Shown here: positions 17,575-26,034 of the stretch, in pieces
How positions within the stretch are numbered: the stretch's first letter is position 1
Layout: each line of letters starts with the position of its first letter
Source: Candidatus Azobacteroides sp.
GTDB lineage: Bacteria; Bacteroidota; Bacteroidia; Bacteroidales; WRGA01
Length of the DNA stretch: 32,068 nt
Assembly: GCA_021201815.1 (NCBI GenBank)
Contig: JAJQEC010000105.1
Coordinates: 1 to 32,068, forward strand
Direction: 5' to 3'
Notes under the pieces: generated by a model
Database searches by the model: none
Told to the model about the DNA's origin: nothing
Seen by the model: the letters and a program-made list of their open reading frames with translations, nothing else
Translations under genes and position numbers: made by a program

Positions 17575-17889
17575 TAAAAAACTCTTTAGTATTCTTTGTA
17601 AATAAAAAATTGTTTTTCCAATGAAAAACATTCCGGATAAAGATTAAGTTTGTGCTTTGAAAGAATAATGATAAGAGAATAAATAAGGCGGTTTTTAATA
17701 TCCTGTCGAATGGTATATGAGATAAAGAGTTTTTTACAGGAAGAATAACCACTAAAGTCCTTATAAAAACATAAAGGAAGGTATATTTTATCCGGTAGTT
17801 TTATAATAAGGCAGCCTCGCTGTAAATTAACTTGTTTGATTGTGATGGATGTCTTACGTTCTTGGTAGTTAAATCAGATAGAGCAATAA
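17575..17889. other. Intergenic region between divergent units
   Basis: This is AT-rich DNA between the MATE gene and the electron-transfer operon promoter. I see no gene or repeat. A minus-strand open frame overlapping the MATE start (17522-17752) has no recognisable features. Confidence 0.5.
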
Positions 17890-17921
17890 TTTGTTAATAA
17901 AAAAATAAAGATTTATATTTG
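17890..17921 (+). promoter_or_regulatory. Promoter of the ECF-S/DUF362/polyferredoxin operon
   Basis: TTTG (17890-17893), 20 bases, then TATATTTG (17914-17921). Both boxes and the spacing agree with the Bacteroidota sigma-ABfr consensus. The transcript start is expected near 17928, giving a leader of about 57 bases. Confidence 0.75.
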
Positions 17922-17984
17922 TTCTCATAAATCAAGATGACTATTTTATTAATTCGCTGATATAAAACTAATGCTTTATAAATT

Positions 17985-18494
17985 ATGGAAACATCAGTAA
18001 AACTTTATTCTTTAACGTATCGTGAAACAAAAACCTATTTGTTTGCACTTTTATTCATTGCTGGTAATCTTATTCTTCCTCAGCTTTGTCATATGATTCC
18101 CGGAGGAGGGTTGATGTGGTTGCCGATTTACTTCTTTACTTTAATTGCAGCTTACAAATACGGACTTAAAGTAGGATTGTTGACAGCAGTATTATCTCCA
18201 CTTTTGAACAGTGCACTTTTTGGTATGCCTACGATAGCTTTCCTTCCTGTTATTCTGGTAAAATCGGCTTTGCTGGCTGTAGCAGCTTCTTATGCCGCAC
18301 ATAAATTTGCCCGGGTTTCTATGGTAGCTTTACTAATTGCTGTCCTTGGCTACCAGGTAGTAGGAACTGTCTTTCAGGGATTATATCAAAGTAATTTTAT
18401 GCTGGCATTACAAAATTTACAAGTTGCTGTTCCGGGAATGCTGATTCAGGTTGTCGGTGGATATTTCTTATTGAAAGCAATTGCCAGACGCTAA
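17985..18494 (+). CDS. Putative ECF transporter S component (small membrane protein)
   Basis: A 169-residue membrane protein with about five or six hydrophobic segments. Segments include TYLFALLFIAGNLILPQLCHMIP, WLPIYFFTLIAAYKYGLKVGLLTAVLSPLLN, and Gly/Ala-rich helices to the end. Size, topology and the YKYGLKVGLLTAVLSP loop resemble S components of energy-coupling-factor transporters, which bind a vitamin or other small ligand. No EcfA ATPase or EcfT lies in the window, so it would have to share a common ECF module or work otherwise. It opens a four-gene unit with a phosphoribosyltransferase 4 bases downstream, then DUF362 and polyferredoxin genes. The ligand is unknown. Confidence 0.7.
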   Translation: METSVKLYSLTYRETKTYLFALLFIAGNLILPQLCHMIPGGGLMWLPIYFFTLIAAYKYGLKVGLLTAVLSPLLNSALFGMPTIAFLPVILVKSALLAVAASYAAHKFARVSMVALLIAVLGYQVVGTVFQGLYQSNFMLALQNLQVAVPGMLIQVVGGYFLLKAIARR

Positions 18495-18498
18495 GAAT

Positions 18499-18897
18499 AT
18501 GAGTAATAAAACATTTGAAGAAGTAATGGAACGTTTTCGTTCCATTGCCTTTTCAGAAGAGTTTGATCTTATAGTTGCCATTGCCAACGGAGGCATTATT
18601 CCTGCTGCCATTCTTAATCAGAGATTAAAGGCGGAAATACAACTCCTGAGGATTAACTTAAGGGATCCGGACCAGAAACCTTTATATGATACTCCTCGTT
18701 TACTGGCACCGGTTGATTTCAACTTTAAAAATAAAAAAATATTGGTTGTAGAAGACCGCGTAAAGACAGGTGCTTCCCTTCAATATGCATGTCAGTTATT
18801 ACAAGGAGCAGCATTGATAAAAACTTTTGCGGTAAATGGAAAAGCAGATTATTGCTTATATGATGAAACATGTTTTAAATTTCCATGGTTATTATAA
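18499..18897 (+). CDS. Phosphoribosyltransferase-family protein
   Basis: A small (132 residues) type I PRTase fold in the cytoplasm. The PRPP loop is ILVVEDRVKTGAS (about 85-97), matching the hydrophobic-hydrophobic-E-D-x-x-x-T-G-A/T-S pattern. An earlier strand and loop IVAIANGGIIPA (24-35) matches the pyrophosphate-binding loop. The start chosen is ATG 18499, four bases after the previous stop; a TTG at 18481 would overlap the upstream gene and is less likely. Its base substrate is unclear. Close coupling to an S component suggests salvage of an imported nucleobase-like compound, or a regulatory PRTase. Both are inference. Confidence 0.8.
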   Translation: MSNKTFEEVMERFRSIAFSEEFDLIVAIANGGIIPAAILNQRLKAEIQLLRINLRDPDQKPLYDTPRLLAPVDFNFKNKKILVVEDRVKTGASLQYACQLLQGAALIKTFAVNGKADYCLYDETCFKFPWLL

Positions 18898-18960
18898 AAG
18901 AAAACCTGGACACAGGAAAACAGAAAAAACAAACCGGTAAAATCAAAATAAAACATACAA

Positions 18961-19899
18961 ATGGACAGACGTGATTTCTTAAAAGCTGCTGCGATAACAG
19001 GTGCTGCGATAACGTTGAAAATGAAAGGTGGCATGGATATTATGGCCCAGACTGTTACGAATTCCCAATCCGGAAGCAAGGTCGATCTTGTAGCCGTCAT
19101 GGGAGGAGAGCCGGCTGCCATGTTTCAACGTGCAATTTCAGAAATGGGAGGCATGGGAAAATTTGTGAAAAAAGGTCAGAAAGTAGTGGTAAAACCGAAT
19201 ATCGGTTGGGATAAAGCCCCTGCTATGGCTGGAAATACAAATCCGCTGTTAGTTGCAGAAATCGTTCGACAATGTATTGCTGCAGGAGCAAAAGAAGTGA
19301 CAGTATTTGATCATACCTGTGATGAATGGGTGAAATGTTATAAAAACAGTGGCATAGAAACTGCTGCGAAAGGTGCGGGTGCCAAAGTAGTGCCGGCAGA
19401 CCAGGAGTCTTATTACCGTACGATTTCTCTGCCTAATGGCAAAAGACTAAAGAACGCAAAAGTTCATCAGGCAATTTTGGATAGTGATGTATGGATTAAT
19501 GTACCTGTGCTGAAACATCATGGAGGAGCGAATCTTTCTATTTCCATGAAAAACTTTATGGGAATCGTATGGGATCGCAGGATATTCCATAGCAGTGACC
19601 TTCAGCAATGCATCGCGGATATCTGTACCATGCAGAAGAAACCGGTACTGAATGTCGTAGATGCTTACCGGGTAATGAAGACCAACGGACCGCAGGGAAA
19701 ATCAGAAGCGGATGTCGTAAATTCCAAAGCGTTGTTTATGTCTCAGGATATTGTTGCTGTGGATACTGCTGCTGCGAAATTCTTCGGGCAGATCCGTAAT
19801 ATGCCGTTGGAAAATGTAAAACACCTGGCGAATGGTCAATCATTAAACTTAGGTACGATGAATATTGACAAATTGAACGTGAAGCGGATAAAAATGTAA
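18961..19899 (+). CDS. Tat-exported DUF362 protein
   Basis: The N-terminus is a twin-arginine signal: DRRDFLK at 2-8 followed by AAAITGAAITLK, with a probable cleavage after MAQ (28-30). DUF362 follows over about 40-300: VVKPNIGWDKAP, the AAGAKEVTVFDHTCD segment, DVWINVPVLKHHGGANLSISMKN and NVVDAYRVMK. Cys occurs in HTCDEWVKC and QQCIADIC. DUF362 domains are often found beside or fused to ferredoxin domains, but their reaction is not established. Tat export implies folding with a cofactor before crossing the membrane. The stop lies 14 bases before the polyferredoxin start, so the two are expected to work together in the periplasm. Confidence 0.88.
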   Translation: MDRRDFLKAAAITGAAITLKMKGGMDIMAQTVTNSQSGSKVDLVAVMGGEPAAMFQRAISEMGGMGKFVKKGQKVVVKPNIGWDKAPAMAGNTNPLLVAEIVRQCIAAGAKEVTVFDHTCDEWVKCYKNSGIETAAKGAGAKVVPADQESYYRTISLPNGKRLKNAKVHQAILDSDVWINVPVLKHHGGANLSISMKNFMGIVWDRRIFHSSDLQQCIADICTMQKKPVLNVVDAYRVMKTNGPQGKSEADVVNSKALFMSQDIVAVDTAAAKFFGQIRNMPLENVKHLANGQSLNLGTMNIDKLNVKRIKM

Positions 19900-19913
19900 T
19901 CTTACGTAATTAT

Positions 19914-21440
19914 ATGCTTAAAAAAATAAGGATAGGTGCATCAATTGTTTTCTTTACATTGATCACCTTTTATTTTATAGATTTCAGGGAGGTATTGCCT
20001 CATCGTTTCCATATACTGGAAGAAATTCAATTTATACCTGCTTTGCTGGCAGTCAATCTGATTATTCTTCTGGCTATTCTTCTATTTACATTTCTTTTTG
20101 GCAGGATCTATTGTTCCTCCGTATGTCCGATGGGAGTATATCAGGATATTGTTGCTTGGTTCTCTAAACGTTTTACCGGGAAAAAAAAGAAATACACATT
20201 CAGTAAGGCAAAAAATATACTGCGCTGGAGTGTTCTGGTTGTTACCTTTGCATTATTTTTTGCCGGCTTTACCACATTATTAGGCTTGCTGGATCCATAC
20301 AGTGCATACGGCAGAATGGCAGTTCATTTGTTCAAACCTGTTTATATGGCAGGAAATAATCTGTTGGCTTCTATTTTTACTTCTTTCGACAATTATACTT
20401 TTTATAAAGTAGAAATTACCTTATTAAGTGTATTTTCATTAATTGTCGCAGCCACTACTATGTTGGTCATCGGTTATCTGGCGTGGAAAAACGGCAGAAC
20501 ATTTTGTAATACCATCTGCCCTGTAGGTACCATTTTAAGTATTCCGGCCAGATATTCTCTGTTCAAAGTAAAAATAGATACTACAAAATGCAATCATTGT
20601 GGCGCCTGTGCAAAAAAATGCAAGGCATCCTGTATTGATAGCAAAAATGAAAAGATAGATTATACACGCTGTATCGACTGTTTCAATTGTCTGGGAAGCT
20701 GTAAGCAGGATGCATTGTCTTTTACGGCACGTCCGATGAAAACCGGCCATGTAAGGAAAGAACAAGAAGTGGATGCGGGTAAAAGACGTTTTTTGACTAC
20801 AGCGCTCACAACAGTTGCAACTGTTCCAGTAGCTTTTGCACAGGAAAAGGCCGGAGTGTTATCCGGAAGAACTTCTTATACCCGCAAACATCCGATTAGT
20901 CCTCCAGGATCTATCAGTGCGGACCATTTATTACATCATTGTACTTCATGTCACTTATGTGTGAGTAAATGTCCGTCCGGGGTATTGAAACCTGCTTTTC
21001 TGGAATATGGAATGGGTGGCGTTATGCAACCTAGGGTTTACTTTGAAAAAGGTTTCTGTAACTATGATTGTACGATCTGTACAGAGGTATGCCCGAATAA
21101 AGCGCTGAAACCATTATCTGTTGATGAAAAACACCGGACACAGATGGGACGTGTGGTATTTGTAGAAGATCTTTGTATTGTACTGACTGACGGTACGAAT
21201 TGTGGCGCTTGTTCGGAACATTGTCCTACCCAGGCAGTAAAAATGGAACCCTATAAAGATGGATTGACAATACCGGTTATTAATCAGGACATTTGTGTCG
21301 GATGCGGAGGTTGTGAGTTTATCTGTCCGGTTCGTCCCTACCGGGCTATTTATGTGGAAGGAAATGTCGTTCATCAGGAAGCAAAAATAATCCTGGAAGA
21401 AAAACAGGAAGAAATCGAAATTGATAGCTTCGGATTTTAA
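19914..21440 (+). CDS. Membrane polyferredoxin, NapH-like half fused to a NapG-like half
   Basis: Residues 1-215 are a NapH-like membrane part with hydrophobic segments near 8-22, 40-63, 103-125 and 165-190 and the two CxxxCP motifs CSSVCP (67-72) and CNTICP (198-203). Two [4Fe-4S] motifs follow: CNHCGACAKKC (226-236) and CIDCFNCLGSC (253-263). At 289-310 lies a Tat-like stretch, GKRRFLTTAL..VAFAQ, as at the start of NapG/MauM proteins. Four more cluster motifs follow: CTSCHLCVSKC (343), C-x3-CTICTEVC (382), C-x8-CGACSEHC (421) and CVGCGGCEFIC (461). The likely layout is two clusters on the cytoplasmic side and four in the periplasm, forming an electron path across the inner membrane. The electron donor and acceptor are unknown; the DUF362 protein is the obvious candidate partner. 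No napA, napB or quinol oxidase gene is near. Confidence 0.9.
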   Translation: MLKKIRIGASIVFFTLITFYFIDFREVLPHRFHILEEIQFIPALLAVNLIILLAILLFTFLFGRIYCSSVCPMGVYQDIVAWFSKRFTGKKKKYTFSKAKNILRWSVLVVTFALFFAGFTTLLGLLDPYSAYGRMAVHLFKPVYMAGNNLLASIFTSFDNYTFYKVEITLLSVFSLIVAATTMLVIGYLAWKNGRTFCNTICPVGTILSIPARYSLFKVKIDTTKCNHCGACAKKCKASCIDSKNEKIDYTRCIDCFNCLGSCKQDALSFTARPMKTGHVRKEQEVDAGKRRFLTTALTTVATVPVAFAQEKAGVLSGRTSYTRKHPISPPGSISADHLLHHCTSCHLCVSKCPSGVLKPAFLEYGMGGVMQPRVYFEKGFCNYDCTICTEVCPNKALKPLSVDEKHRTQMGRVVFVEDLCIVLTDGTNCGACSEHCPTQAVKMEPYKDGLTIPVINQDICVGCGGCEFICPVRPYRAIYVEGNVVHQEAKIILEEKQEEIEIDSFGF

Positions 21441-21449
21441 AAATACTGC

Positions 21450-21524
21450 TATAAAACCGCAAAAGCACAAATAGGATAATTTTATCTTCATTCTGTCCTT
21501 TAGGCTTTTGCGGTTTTATAAATT
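21450..21524. terminator. Strong terminator of the polyferredoxin operon
   Basis: A 17-base perfect inverted repeat: TATAAAACCGCAAAAGC (21450-21466) and GCTTTTGCGGTTTTATA (21504-21520). A/T runs on both sides mean it could work in either direction. The 37-base loop is long. Confidence 0.8.
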
Positions 21525-21559
21525 GCTTTTATATTCCTATTAACAGAAGATATATTATT

Positions 21560-22312
21560 ATGTATCAGGAACACACTCCCCATATATTGTTAAAATCATG
21601 GATTGAAACTTATTGGAGTACAGAAGCTTCCTTCCACCGGAAAGTCAGACAGAATATCCTTCCGGACGGATGTGTTGATATTATATTTTCTTTTGGAGAT
21701 CCCTTGGAGAATCAGTTTTCATTGCGTTCTCCGTATTTAATTGGTACCATGACCGCACCCCTGATAATTCATTATTCCGGAAAAATAAATATGTTGGGGA
21801 TACGGTTCAAACCTGCAGCTATAACCGTTTTCACCAAAGTGCCGGTTTTTGAATTTACGAATTCAAGGATCGATCTAATCTCTGTAAATACTTTATTTAA
21901 TCCGGAGTTTTATGAGATGCTGGAAGAGGCGGAAAGATTGGAAGAAAAGATAAACAGGTTGGATGCATACTTTATTACAAAGCTTTCTGATATGTATGTT
22001 CCGGATGAGCGCATAACTCATGCGGTGAAATGTATCAGACAGCAGGCAGGAAATGTTTCTGTACCCGAACTTTCCCGGGAGGTCTGTTTATGTCAGCGTC
22101 AGTTTGAACGTCGTTTTAAAAATGCAGTCGGTATTTCTCCCAAATCATTTTCACGTATAACCCGTTTTCAGGAAGTATATCACAAAATAAAGAAAAAACA
22201 GACCGAAGAAACGCTGTCAGAACTGGCTGAAAAATACGGATATTATGATCATTCACATTTAATTAAAGAAATCCGGCAATACACAGGAAATTCCTCCTAT
22301 ACAATTCTTTAA
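21560..22312 (+). CDS. AraC-family transcriptional regulator
   Basis: The C-terminal 100 residues are an AraC-type double helix-turn-helix: SVPELSREVCLCQRQFERRFKNAVGISPKSFSRITRF forms the first unit and start of the second, and LSELAEKYGYYDHSHLIKEIRQYTG the second. The N-terminal domain (1-140) carries the ILPDGCVDIIFSFGD and IGTMTAPLIIHYSGKINMLGIRFKP segments seen in a DUF6597-type sensor. The length of 250 is normal. It lies after the operon terminator and before a VOC gene with its own promoter; either unit could be its target. The ligand is unknown. Confidence 0.9.
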   Translation: MYQEHTPHILLKSWIETYWSTEASFHRKVRQNILPDGCVDIIFSFGDPLENQFSLRSPYLIGTMTAPLIIHYSGKINMLGIRFKPAAITVFTKVPVFEFTNSRIDLISVNTLFNPEFYEMLEEAERLEEKINRLDAYFITKLSDMYVPDERITHAVKCIRQQAGNVSVPELSREVCLCQRQFERRFKNAVGISPKSFSRITRFQEVYHKIKKKQTEETLSELAEKYGYYDHSHLIKEIRQYTGNSSYTIL

Positions 22313-22357
22313 AACAAAAAGTCGTTTTTTTACACAACTTCTTTTTTCCGAATCCGC

Positions 22358-22365
22358 TATCTTTG
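22358..22365 (+). promoter_or_regulatory. Bacteroidota -7 box (TATCTTTG) for the VOC gene
   Basis: An exact TAnnTTTG, 18 bases before the ATG. The -33 box is weak. Confidence 0.5.
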
Positions 22366-22383
22366 GAAAAATAAAAAACAAAT

Positions 22384-23133
22384 ATGGCTCATTTGAAAGA
22401 TGCAACACCTAATTTAATGGTGAAGAATGTAAAAGAAACAGTTGAATTTTATCAGCAGATACTTGATTTTGATCTTGTTGATGCCGTTCAGCATGACACC
22501 CATTGGGAATTTGCAATTGTTTGTTCCGGCAATGTAATGTTTATGTTTCAAGAAGAAGTAAGTCTGAAAAAGGAATATCCTCAATTATGTAATTTCTCTA
22601 AAGGAGGAGGATTGACGTTTTATATTCATGTGGCGGATATTGAAGCTCTTTATAAAAAACTGGAATCTCGGGTAACCATCGTAAAAGAAATGCATATTAC
22701 TTTTTACGGCTCCAAAGATTTTGCCATAGAAGATTGTAACGGATATATTCTTACCTTCTCGCAGCAAGCAGAGGAATCGCAGATTAAAAACTATGATAAT
22801 TTCTTCCTTCCGGCAGAAAATCTTCAGGAAAGCAGGTCCTTTTATGAAAAGATGTTGGAATTACCAATTAAATTTGATTTTTCGGATAAAGGAATGATTG
22901 CTTATAAAATAGGGGAAACAGAACCGGCTATTATTCTGAAAGACAAAGGCCGGTTTCCGGATGCGGTACCAACCATCTGGATAGAAGTGAGAGATGTCAA
23001 AGAAACTTATCGGAAGTTGCAGGAGAATGGCGTGCGGTTTTTATCAGAACCTTTTCAAATAAAGACCGGTTGGGCAGTTGAATTTACTGATCCATCCGGA
23101 AACCGTTTAGGAATAACGGATTATTTGATATAG
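22384..23133 (+). CDS. Two-domain VOC (glyoxalase/bleomycin-resistance superfamily) protein
   Basis: Two vicinal-oxygen-chelate modules in tandem. The first (about 5-122) starts TPNLMVKNVKETVEFYQQILDFD and ends AIEDCNGYILTFSQ. The second (about 136-249) has FFLPAENLQESRSFYEKMLELP and ends VEFTDPSGNRLGITDYL. Each has the paired beta-alpha-beta-beta-beta pattern. The family includes glyoxalases, dioxygenases and drug-binding proteins; none can be chosen here. It is cytoplasmic. It follows an AraC regulator on the same strand but has its own -7 box. Confidence 0.88.
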   Translation: MAHLKDATPNLMVKNVKETVEFYQQILDFDLVDAVQHDTHWEFAIVCSGNVMFMFQEEVSLKKEYPQLCNFSKGGGLTFYIHVADIEALYKKLESRVTIVKEMHITFYGSKDFAIEDCNGYILTFSQQAEESQIKNYDNFFLPAENLQESRSFYEKMLELPIKFDFSDKGMIAYKIGETEPAIILKDKGRFPDAVPTIWIEVRDVKETYRKLQENGVRFLSEPFQIKTGWAVEFTDPSGNRLGITDYLI

Positions 23134-23208
23134 AAAGAGTAGGGGGGAATATTCTTCTCTATTTTATAAGTAAAGTATTGTAATGAATTTTTACCTATCC
23201 CGGTGTAA

Positions 23209-23291
23209 ACAAAAGTATACATCGGGATCATTATTACCTGTAACTTTTTTCTTTTCCTTTTTCATTCTGGCTGAGAAATGTATACTTTTGT
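23209..23291. repeat. 14-bp inverted repeat in front of the GNAT gene
   Basis: ACAAAAGTATACAT (23209-23222) is repeated in exact inverted form as ATGTATACTTTTGT (23278-23291). Each arm contains TACTTTTG, a perfect -7 box, so the two arms form mirror-image promoters. The right one faces the GNAT gene. Confidence 0.65.
23283..23290 (+). promoter_or_regulatory. Bacteroidota -7 box (TACTTTTG) for the GNAT gene
   Basis: An exact TAnnTTTG, 36 bases before the ATG, lying in the right arm of the inverted repeat. Confidence 0.5.
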
Positions 23292-23326
23292 AAAAAGCAT
23301 ACTATACATTTAAAAAGAAAAAACAA

Positions 23327-23800
23327 ATGAATAGTCTTTTAATACAAAGAGCTACCTTCGATGACCTGGAAAAAATCCTAGAGCTCCAAAAAACAGCTTT
23401 TCTTTCGGAAGCAGAATTATATAATGATTATTCTCTAGAACCTCTTACCCAGACATTGGATTCTATCAGAAATGAGTTTAAGCACTCTATTTTCCTGAAA
23501 GCCCTTTATCAGAATGAAATTGTCGGATCGGTCAGGGGAAAATATGAAGCGGGAAAATACCTGGTTGGCCGTTTGGTCGTCTCTCCATCGTTCCGGAGGC
23601 AGGGAATCGGGAGAAAATTAATGAGAGCATTGGAAGAAGAATGCCGGGAGGCAAAAGATTTTTTTCTTTTTACCGGTTCTAAAAGTGTCCGTAATATAGC
23701 TTTATATGAATCTCTGGGATATGAAAAATATGAGGAACAGGAAAACAAAAATAAACCGGGACTTGTCATTGTCAGAATGTGTAAAAGAAAAATAGGATGA
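23327..23800 (+). CDS. GNAT-family N-acetyltransferase
   Basis: Acetyl-CoA-dependent acetyltransferase of unknown substrate. The acetyl-CoA loop VSPSFRRQGIGRKLMRALEEE covers 85-105 (R-R-Q-G-I-G at 90-95). The C-terminal strand and helix SVRNIALYESLGYEKYEEQ are typical. The length of 157 fits. The methyltransferase gene begins 19 bases later, suggesting one transcript. Confidence 0.9.
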   Translation: MNSLLIQRATFDDLEKILELQKTAFLSEAELYNDYSLEPLTQTLDSIRNEFKHSIFLKALYQNEIVGSVRGKYEAGKYLVGRLVVSPSFRRQGIGRKLMRALEEECREAKDFFLFTGSKSVRNIALYESLGYEKYEEQENKNKPGLVIVRMCKRKIG

Positions 23801-23819
23801 AAATCCGGAAACATTAGTG

Positions 23820-24554
23820 ATGAAAGAAAATAAATACGATGATCCTGATTTTTTTGATCAGTACAGACAAATGGACCGTTCGGTTCATGGATTACATGGG
23901 GCAGGGGAGTGGCACATCCTTCAACGGTTGTTACCTGATTTTAAAGGAAAACGGGTACTGGATTTAGGTTGTGGATTCGGATGGCATTGCCGTTATGCCG
24001 TGGAAAAAGGTGCGGTATCGGTAACCGGTATTGATATTTCCGAAAAAATGCTTCAGGAAGCTGGGAAAATAAATAATCTTCCTGAAATATCCTATATACG
24101 GATGCCTGTTGAAGAAATAGATTATCCTGAAAATACATTTGATGTTGTAATCAGTTCTCTTACTTTTCATTATATTCCTTCCTTTCAGTCTGTTTGCGAA
24201 AAGATTCAACAATGTCTTACCCGGGGAGGACATTTCGTTTTCTCAGTGGAACATCCGGTTTACACAGCTCAGGGAAGACAGGAATGGATTTATAATGGAA
24301 AAGAGGAAAAAGAACATTGGCCGGTAGATAATTATTTTCAGGAAGGAAAAAGAGAAGCAGTGTTTTTAGGGAAACAGGTAATTAAATATCATAAAACATT
24401 AACCACTTATATTCGTACATTACTTCTTAATGGATTTGAATTATCGGATTTTGTAGAACCTGTTCCGGAACAAAATATGCTTGATTCGGTGGCGGAGATG
24501 AAAGATGAGTTAAGACGCCCGATGATGCTGATAATAAGTGCTATAAAAAAATAA
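23820..24554 (+). CDS. Class I SAM-dependent methyltransferase
   Basis: SAM-binding motif I is RVLDLGCGFGWHCRYA (45-60), the acidic end of strand 2 is VTGIDISEKML (68-78), and the motif IV region is FDVVISSLTFHYI. After this comes a C-terminal part with EHPVYTAQGRQEW, matching small-molecule methyltransferases of the Methyltransf_11/UbiE type. ATG 23820 was chosen; the GTG three bases earlier is also possible. The length of 244 is normal. The substrate is unknown. Probably co-transcribed with the GNAT gene. Confidence 0.9.
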   Translation: MKENKYDDPDFFDQYRQMDRSVHGLHGAGEWHILQRLLPDFKGKRVLDLGCGFGWHCRYAVEKGAVSVTGIDISEKMLQEAGKINNLPEISYIRMPVEEIDYPENTFDVVISSLTFHYIPSFQSVCEKIQQCLTRGGHFVFSVEHPVYTAQGRQEWIYNGKEEKEHWPVDNYFQEGKREAVFLGKQVIKYHKTLTTYIRTLLLNGFELSDFVEPVPEQNMLDSVAEMKDELRRPMMLIISAIKK

Positions 24555-24841
24555 AAAATATTTACATATCTTTCAGTATTAATTCTGTACAGGAAAACAT
24601 TAAAAATATCGGAAGAATATGACAGCCCACGACAAATCCTGAACCTTTATTTCGATGATTTTTATGGGATTGCGGTTGAAGAAAACTCTTCCCTGTCGTT
24701 CCGGATTTAAGGAAAAAGTTCTTTTGTTAGGAATAGCATTATCTCTGTATAAGAATTATCTTTTGCCATAATCAGTGCAATGAAAGGAGAATTCGTAATA
24801 ATTCTATAATTTTATTTTTCCATTCATTAGTTTAATTAAAT

Positions 24842-25684
24842 ATGACCGGTAATATTAAAGAGCGAATCGAGAGGATAACAGGAGAACGTATGAATGGTTC
24901 TCTTCCATTCATGGGAACGTTCAGAACGGATTCCGGAAAATCTTATTTTATAAAAAGCGGAGCATCTTCTACAGCATTCCGGTGTGAAGCAAATGGATTA
25001 AAAGAATTAGCCCTTGCAAATGCGCTTCGGATTGCAAAAGTAGTTTTAGCCGGAGATAATTTCCTGGTAACGGAATATATCGAAAACAATGCTCCGGATG
25101 CTGATTTTTTTGAAAAATTCGGTACTCAATTTGCTCAGCTTCATGCGTATAAAAATTCTTCTTTTGGTTTTTATGAGAATAATTTCATAGGAGCTACTCC
25201 GCAGTTAAATATCCCATCGGAAGAAGAAAAAAATAACTGGACAGCCTTTTATTTTAATAAGCGACTGCTTTATCAGTTTTATTTAGCAGAAAGTAACGGT
25301 TATATTTCAATGGAATTCCGTAAAAGTTTTAAGAAACTGGAAGCCAGAATTGAATCTATTTTAAAGGGGAGCGAGGAAGAACCGGCGTTATTACATGGAG
25401 ATTTATGGTCGGGAAATTACCGGTGTGATGCTTCCGGCAATCCGGTTTTGATTGATCCGGCAGTTTATTATGGCCATAGGGAAGCGGACCTGGCAATGAC
25501 TAAGATATTCGGTGGCTTTTCTTCTTCTTTTTATGCATCTTATAATAATACATATCCCTTAAAAGAAGGTTGGGAATATCGTGAAAATATATATAAGCTT
25601 TATCATATCCTGAACCATCTTAATCTTTTTGGCAAAAGTTATTTAGGGGAAGCGGAATATATAGTAGCATCTTATCTCAAATAA
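24842..25684 (+). CDS. Fructosamine-kinase-family protein
   Basis: Kinase-like fold related to aminoglycoside phosphotransferases and fructosamine/ribulosamine 3-kinases, which phosphorylate glycated amines so that they fall off proteins. The catalytic loop HGDLWSGN is at 185-192, and the metal-binding segment LIDPAVYYGHREADLAMT at 203-220 is diagnostic of this family. The nucleotide-binding N-lobe includes FIKSG (36-40) and the QFAQLHAYK segment (97-104). The length of 280 is normal. It acts in the cytoplasm and would be a protein deglycation enzyme. No exact promoter box is seen in the 287 bases in front. Confidence 0.92.
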   Translation: MTGNIKERIERITGERMNGSLPFMGTFRTDSGKSYFIKSGASSTAFRCEANGLKELALANALRIAKVVLAGDNFLVTEYIENNAPDADFFEKFGTQFAQLHAYKNSSFGFYENNFIGATPQLNIPSEEEKNNWTAFYFNKRLLYQFYLAESNGYISMEFRKSFKKLEARIESILKGSEEEPALLHGDLWSGNYRCDASGNPVLIDPAVYYGHREADLAMTKIFGGFSSSFYASYNNTYPLKEGWEYRENIYKLYHILNHLNLFGKSYLGEAEYIVASYLK

Positions 25685-26034
25685 TTTTTTATTTTTACTC
25701 CCTCTATTATCCGGTATGGTCGGTTCCCTCCTATGAGAAAAACTATTTAAATATAAATTTGTATTCTTTTCTTATATTTCCGTTAATTCTTACTTTCTCT
25801 TATTAGAAAGGAAGAAAATTCTGATCATTCACAAATAAAAAGGTGCAAAATTCCAATAGAAAGCTAAGTATTTAAAAGAATTTTTTCCATTTTTTGTTTA
25901 GTGAATTCGGGAGAGCATGAAAGGATAAAAAAATATCCGTTTTTTTATTTAATTTTTGTGTAGTTTTAATATATTGAGAATCTGATATTTGAGATTTTTT
26001 TTTAATTATGATGCTATTTTTTTTTAATTTTTTC
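25685..26034. other. AT-rich intergenic region
   Basis: No gene seen. A weak hairpin with T run (GGATA at 25923-25927, TATCC at 25934-25938, then GTTTTTTT) could end transcription. Poly-T/poly-A tracts dominate from 25920 on. Confidence 0.5.

Noticed and set aside
17522..17752. Minus-strand open frame overlapping the MATE start
   Set aside because: Overlaps the real gene in another frame and covers its promoter box; no homology feature.
24555..24841. Possible gene remnant between methyltransferase and fructosamine kinase genes
   Set aside because: No reading frame gave a recognisable protein piece on either strand.
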